Origin: DASRHD01 sp035485575
Lineage (GTDB): Bacteria; Verrucomicrobiota; Verrucomicrobiia; Opitutales; Opitutaceae
Length of the DNA stretch: 64,000 nucleotides
Direction: 5' to 3'
Assembly: GCA_035485575.1 (NCBI GenBank)
Contig: DATHNW010000026.1
Location: forward strand, 62,001-126,000
This document shows positions 60,703-64,000 of the stretch, piece by piece. The translations under genes and the position numbers were made by a program. Every line of letters starts with the position of its first letter. Within the stretch, counting starts at the first letter, position 1. A model generated the notes under the pieces. The model searched no databases, was not told the origin of the DNA, and worked only from the letters and a program-made list of their open reading frames with translations.

Positions 60703-63431
60703 GAGTACACGTCCGTGCCTGTCGGCGCATGCGCTGCCAAGCCGGAATCGAAGAATCTGGCGCCGGGGTCGGCCCGCGGCCGGGAAAATTCCGGGGAACA
60801 CGGCCTCTGCACGGGAACCCAATCGGCCCCGTCGAGTTGCAACCGGAAGTAGCGGTGGGCCTCCCCATAAGTGCCATTCGGAGACAGTCCGCCGCGCTGC
60901 AACCAGGTGACCGGCACATCGTAGAAAGTACCCGGAGGCTGGCCGTTGATGCGATCGATCGGGTCACCGTGGGTCGGGTTGCCAAAATTTCCGCCGTGCT
61001 CGGCCATATGCTCCTCGCGGTTCACAAACTTGATATTGTTCGGGTCGCCGGCCAGGCCGGGATTCTTTTTCACGCTGTTGATGTGATGGCCCTCGTAGCC
61101 CGCCACCTTGCCTTCTTTTTTGAGCTTCTCCACTTCGTCCGCTTTCCACGGCCGGGTGCCCTTTCCTTTTTCCACCAGGTCCTTTTCCTGTTTCCAGGCG
61201 CGACTCACGCCCCCCTTGCGCGAATTGCTCAGCGCGCGCGCTTCCGCGTGGGCCTTCCGGATGGCCGCGATGCAGTCCTTCGCCGCGCCAATGAGCCCGA
61301 TGGCGTCATCGTAGGTCAGGCCCGGGCCGTGGGCGTCGATGATCGCCATCGCCAGTGTGTCGGCGTTGTCGGTGGCGCATTCCAGCAGCTTCTTGATCGT
61401 TCTCCGCCACTTGCTGGCCAGCGACGCCTTCTTGGCATCGTCCTTTTCCAATTCGGCCGTTTCCGTCGAGTCCTGGTGGAGGCCCGTTTGCCACACGGCC
61501 TCAATCGCCCCGGTGGCCGGGTCCAGTTCGAACCAGCCGCTGGCGGCTCCCGCGGGAAGGATGAGCAGGCGCCCCGCGTCCAGCGCGGACTGCATCAGCA
61601 TCCGGCCGTCCGGCGAAGCCGTGCCGGGAATCTCCGCACCCGCCGCGACCACCGTCGGCGGACCCTGGGCCAGCGAAGCTTCCAGCAGGCTGGCACAGCC
61701 CTGGTTGGCCCCGCCCGCGTTGTCCGGTTTCGCCGGATCCGTGACGAGTTCCTCCTCCACGATCGCGGCGAGGAGGCCCGTCGTCAGCTGATCCTTGAAC
61801 GGCTGCAGCGAAAGCTCGGTGACGATCCGCTGCGGGTCGCTGGTCACGTCGAATTTGAACGATCCCGTCTGGTCAAAAACGGCCAGCAGGACGCGCGGGC
61901 CGGCGGAGAATCCCTGGCGCTCGAAAAGCTCCGACGCCATGGAGTCGAAATAATGAAAATAGGTGTCGGTGATGTTGTGCGCGGAATCGTCCGCCGCCGG
62001 CGCCGCCATGGACACAAGGCCGTTCGCCACCGTGATCGCCCGCAGGTTGGCGATCGACGTGTCGAGGAGGCGGGCCTGGATCTGCGCCGGGCAGACCGTC
62101 CCGCCTTCCACCGCAAAACAAAACTCCTCGAGATCGAGCGGCGCCAGCGCGGCCGCATCCACGTTCAGGTTTTCCAGCGGACCGGTGTCCTTGGCCGCCC
62201 GGGCCGCAAGACCCCAGAGATCGAGCAGGTAACGCCGGATCGGGGCACGGTGCTCATCCGGACCGCTGAAGCTGACCTCGACGCCCACCGCCGTCACGAA
62301 AGGACCGTTTTTCCCGTCGCCGCCACCGCCCATGCCGAAAAGGCCGCCACCACCGCCGGCTTTTTGGGGTGGAATGCAGGTGAACGTGGCCGACTGCAGC
62401 TGCTTGCCGTTCACCGCCAGTGAAATCATGTGGGTGTCGCCGCTCGGCGCCTCGCCGAAGGCCGCCGACAGGCCGTTGGCCAGTCCGCCAAATTGCGCTT
62501 TCGTCCGGCTGACCGAAATCATCACGGGCACGCCGGTCAGGTCCGCGCTTTTCTGCTGCGACTCGAACAGCGTGCTCTCGGTCACGCCCTGGCCGTCGTA
62601 TTTCTCGATAAAGACGCGAAACCCGACCTGGCGCCAGGCATCGTCCGGCACGGTGTCCGCCGTCGAGTCCGCGGGGCAAAAGCTGGCGCCGGGATCCGCG
62701 TCGAAAAAGCAGGGATCAAGGTCGACGTACTTGCCGTCCTGCTCCACCTGCACCCAGACGTGCGATTTGATGTCCGGCAGGAACGACTTGATGGAGACTC
62801 CGCCCGCAGCCTGGCTGGCGCGGTCGCCCAGCGCCTTGAGCACGGCGGCGGTCAGGGTTTGCTGCCGCTGCAACAGGTGCTGCCGGAGGGCCGCGGTTGC
62901 GTCGCTTTTCTGCTGCGCCACGGAGGGATCATCCGGCGTGTAAGGCAGATCGAGCGTGCGCGGCGACTCATCCAGTTCCCAGCGCAGGTACTCGTCCGCC
63001 AGCTGCGCGGCGGTCTGGTCGCTCAGGGTTCCAAACGCCAGCCGCGTCTTGAAGCCTTCCCGCCGCAGCAATTCGGACAACAGCAGGGCCTTGTCGGCCG
63101 CGTTGCCCGCTTCCGAGACCAGGCATCCCTGGGCACCGCGCATCACGCCCGCGTAGGGCTCAAAGGCGATCCCGTTGTGGACAAACTCGAAGGTCGCGGC
63201 GACGTCCTTGTTGAAACCCTGCGCCCGCGCATCCAGGTCGAAGTCGCTCGCATCGATCGCGCTGCGGACGTTCTGCACGGCCGCGAGCGAGTCCTGCAGG
63301 GAGGCCTTGAGATCGTCCTCCTGCGTGGCATGGACCACCGCCAACGGAAAAATCGCCGCCAGCAGGAAAACGACCAAGCGCGTCGCAAAACCACCCTTCC
63401 CCGTTCCATTATTTGAAGCTGGTTCCTTCAT
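60699..63431 (-). CDS. Secreted transglutaminase-fold protein with C-terminal GHH/HNH nuclease-type domain (polymorphic toxin-like)
   Basis: 910 residues. A basic N-terminus and hydrophobic segment (about 18-35, VVFLLAAIFPLAVVHA) form a signal peptide. Residues 75-245 match the transglutaminase-like fold: AGNAADKALLLSELLRREGF (109-127) with alanine where the catalytic cysteine is normally found, then H224 (SHVWVQV) and D239 (VDLDP), so the triad lacks its nucleophile. A long middle part (250-720) has no family that I recognise, with a Gly-rich loop near 355-375. Near 740-815 a linker of Lys-rich helices leads to GYEGHHINSV...LAGDPNNIKFV...EHMAEHGGNF, the signature of GHH-type HNH nucleases in polymorphic toxins. 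About 85 further residues follow. Nuclease activity is inference from the motif. Confidence 0.85.
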   Translation of the reverse strand: MKEPASNNGTGKGGFATRLVVFLLAAIFPLAVVHATQEDDLKASLQDSLAAVQNVRSAIDASDFDLDARAQGFNKDVAATFEFVHNGIAFEPYAGVMRGAQGCLVSEAGNAADKALLLSELLRREGFKTRLAFGTLSDQTAAQLADEYLRWELDESPRTLDLPYTPDDPSVAQQKSDATAALRQHLLQRQQTLTAAVLKALGDRASQAAGGVSIKSFLPDIKSHVWVQVEQDGKYVDLDPCFFDADPGASFCPADSTADTVPDDAWRQVGFRVFIEKYDGQGVTESTLFESQQKSADLTGVPVMISVSRTKAQFGGLANGLSAAFGEAPSGDTHMISLAVNGKQLQSATFTCIPPQKAGGGGGLFGMGGGGDGKNGPFVTAVGVEVSFSGPDEHRAPIRRYLLDLWGLAARAAKDTGPLENLNVDAAALAPLDLEEFCFAVEGGTVCPAQIQARLLDTSIANLRAITVANGLVSMAAPAADDSAHNITDTYFHYFDSMASELFERQGFSAGPRVLLAVFDQTGSFKFDVTSDPQRIVTELSLQPFKDQLTTGLLAAIVEEELVTDPAKPDNAGGANQGCASLLEASLAQGPPTVVAAGAEIPGTASPDGRMLMQSALDAGRLLILPAGAASGWFELDPATGAIEAVWQTGLHQDSTETAELEKDDAKKASLASKWRRTIKKLLECATDNADTLAMAIIDAHGPGLTYDDAIGLIGAAKDCIAAIRKAHAEARALSNSRKGGVSRAWKQEKDLVEKGKGTRPWKADEVEKLKKEGKVAGYEGHHINSVKKNPGLAGDPNNIKFVNREEHMAEHGGNFGNPTHGDPIDRINGQPPGTFYDVPVTWLQRGGLSPNGTYGEAHRYFRLQLDGADWVPVQRPCSPEFSRPRADPGARFFDSGLAAHAPTGTDVYS

Positions 63432-63519
63432 GGATGCATCCGGACGAATGCGGTTTCGAAGCTATTTTCCGACCCGGCCTTGTCGATTCGTTTTTGCCTT
63501 ACCTGCAGGAAATCAAAAA

Positions 63520-63745
63520 TAGGATTTAACGCGGAGGCGCGAAGATCGCGGAGCATACTTTAAACACGGAAGGATTTCCCGGAATTGAATCTCAGCGTTC
63601 TCTGCGGCGAAAATTCAGCTCAGATTTAACGCAGAGGCGCAGAGAGGCAGAGACGCAGAGTAATTTTCTCTGCGCCTCCGCACCTTCGTGTCTCTGTGTT
63701 AAAATTCCCTGCATTAATACTTTTAACGCAGAGTAATTTTCCGGA
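63520..63745. repeat. Right cluster of palindromic 'CTCTGCG/TTTAACGC' repeats
   Basis: The 63432-63787 gap has no gene apart from leader DNA. From 63523 it carries repeat units related to the left cluster but inverted, including the exact 23-base match at 63611-63633 and a near-exact 25-base match at 63683-63707. The order of the two modules is also exchanged. Confidence 0.8.
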
Positions 63746-63787
63746 CCTCCTTGCGCAAAAGCCCATTCCCGTTAGCAACGTCTCCCC

Positions 63788-64000
63788 ATGAGCAAAGCTC
63801 CACCGCCCCAACTGCCCGCCATCGCCGAGGCCGGCGAAACGGGCACCTTGGGGATTGTCTACCTGAAGCGTTTCTGGTCGCAGAAGATCACCGCGCAGAC
63901 GCAGACTCTTCCGGGCGCCATCACGGCCGGCGATCTGGTCGCTGAAAACGTGTTGCTGGCGGGTTTGCGGCTGGGCGTGCGGGAGACGCTGGATTTTCTT
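63788..64000 (+). CDS. Unidentified protein, 5' end only
   Basis: An ATG at 63788 opens a frame that continues past the window edge (71 codons visible). It begins MSKAPPPQLPAIAEAGETG and contains VYLKRFWSQKI and VLLAGLRLGVRETLDFL. No signal peptide. I do not recognise the family from this fragment. Confidence 0.6.
   Translation, partial: MSKAPPPQLPAIAEAGETGTLGIVYLKRFWSQKITAQTQTLPGAITAGDLVAENVLLAGLRLGVRETLDFL

Overview
The window reads as a chromosomal segment of a GC-rich, Gram-negative bacterium, most likely Verrucomicrobia (Opitutaceae-like). The support is the combination of LL-diaminopimelate aminotransferase (dapL), kdsB (LPS), two outer-membrane lipid-transport (MCE) systems, PEP-CTERM surface proteins, several secreted or glycan-active enzymes, and frequent lack of Shine-Dalgarno sequences. 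The phylum is an inference. I see no rRNA, tRNA, CRISPR array, insertion sequence or replication origin.

Layout. 1-3.3 kb: a truncated class II aldolase gene, then nadB and panC as an overlapping pair. 3.4-8.3 kb: dapL, then a four-gene Mla-like operon on the minus strand (STAS-permease, ATPase, MCE protein, lipoprotein). 8.4-12.5 kb: HAD phosphatase, two small membrane or signalling proteins, RecD2-like helicase. 12.5-25.2 kb: serpin, lysine-2,3-aminomutase-type radical SAM enzyme, carA, an AT-rich lipoprotein gene, kdsB, HPr, TatD, M32 carboxypeptidase, an ArsC/Spx-like protein, an ABC ATPase, a dienelactone hydrolase and a CBS protein. 25.3-38.9 kb: secreted GH27 enzyme, sulfite-oxidase-like protein, TMTC-like TPR membrane protein, and a catabolic cluster (MFS, Gfo/Idh/MocA, sugar isomerase, GH88-like hydrolase, SDR), then metallophosphoesterase and PAP2. 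39-43.9 kb: second metallophosphoesterase, a PadR-PspC pair with clear operators, a PEP-CTERM protein and a YgjP-type metallopeptidase.

43.9-47 kb is an intergenic-repeat-rich stretch holding a lipoprotein, a double-CDGSH ferredoxin-like protein and three tiny lysine-rich proteins of 33-47 residues. 47-56.9 kb: a 1005-residue beta-strand-repeat PEP-CTERM protein, a DEAD-box helicase, two histidine kinases (one with a degenerate ATPase domain) and a split PqiA-PqiA-PqiB operon. 57-63.8 kb is accessory: a large unrecognised secreted protein, then a gene of unknown function and a 910-residue secreted protein joining a cysteine-less transglutaminase fold to a C-terminal GHH/HNH nuclease-type domain. 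This last pair is bracketed by inverted clusters of a dispersed palindromic repeat.

Functional themes are envelope maintenance (two MCE systems, kdsB, PAP2, PspC, PEP-CTERM proteins), glycan or uronate catabolism (GH27 and the MFS-to-SDR cluster) and a candidate secreted nuclease toxin. Starts were moved inward where a family-typical N-terminus, signal peptide or ribosome binding site argued for it; each case is stated.
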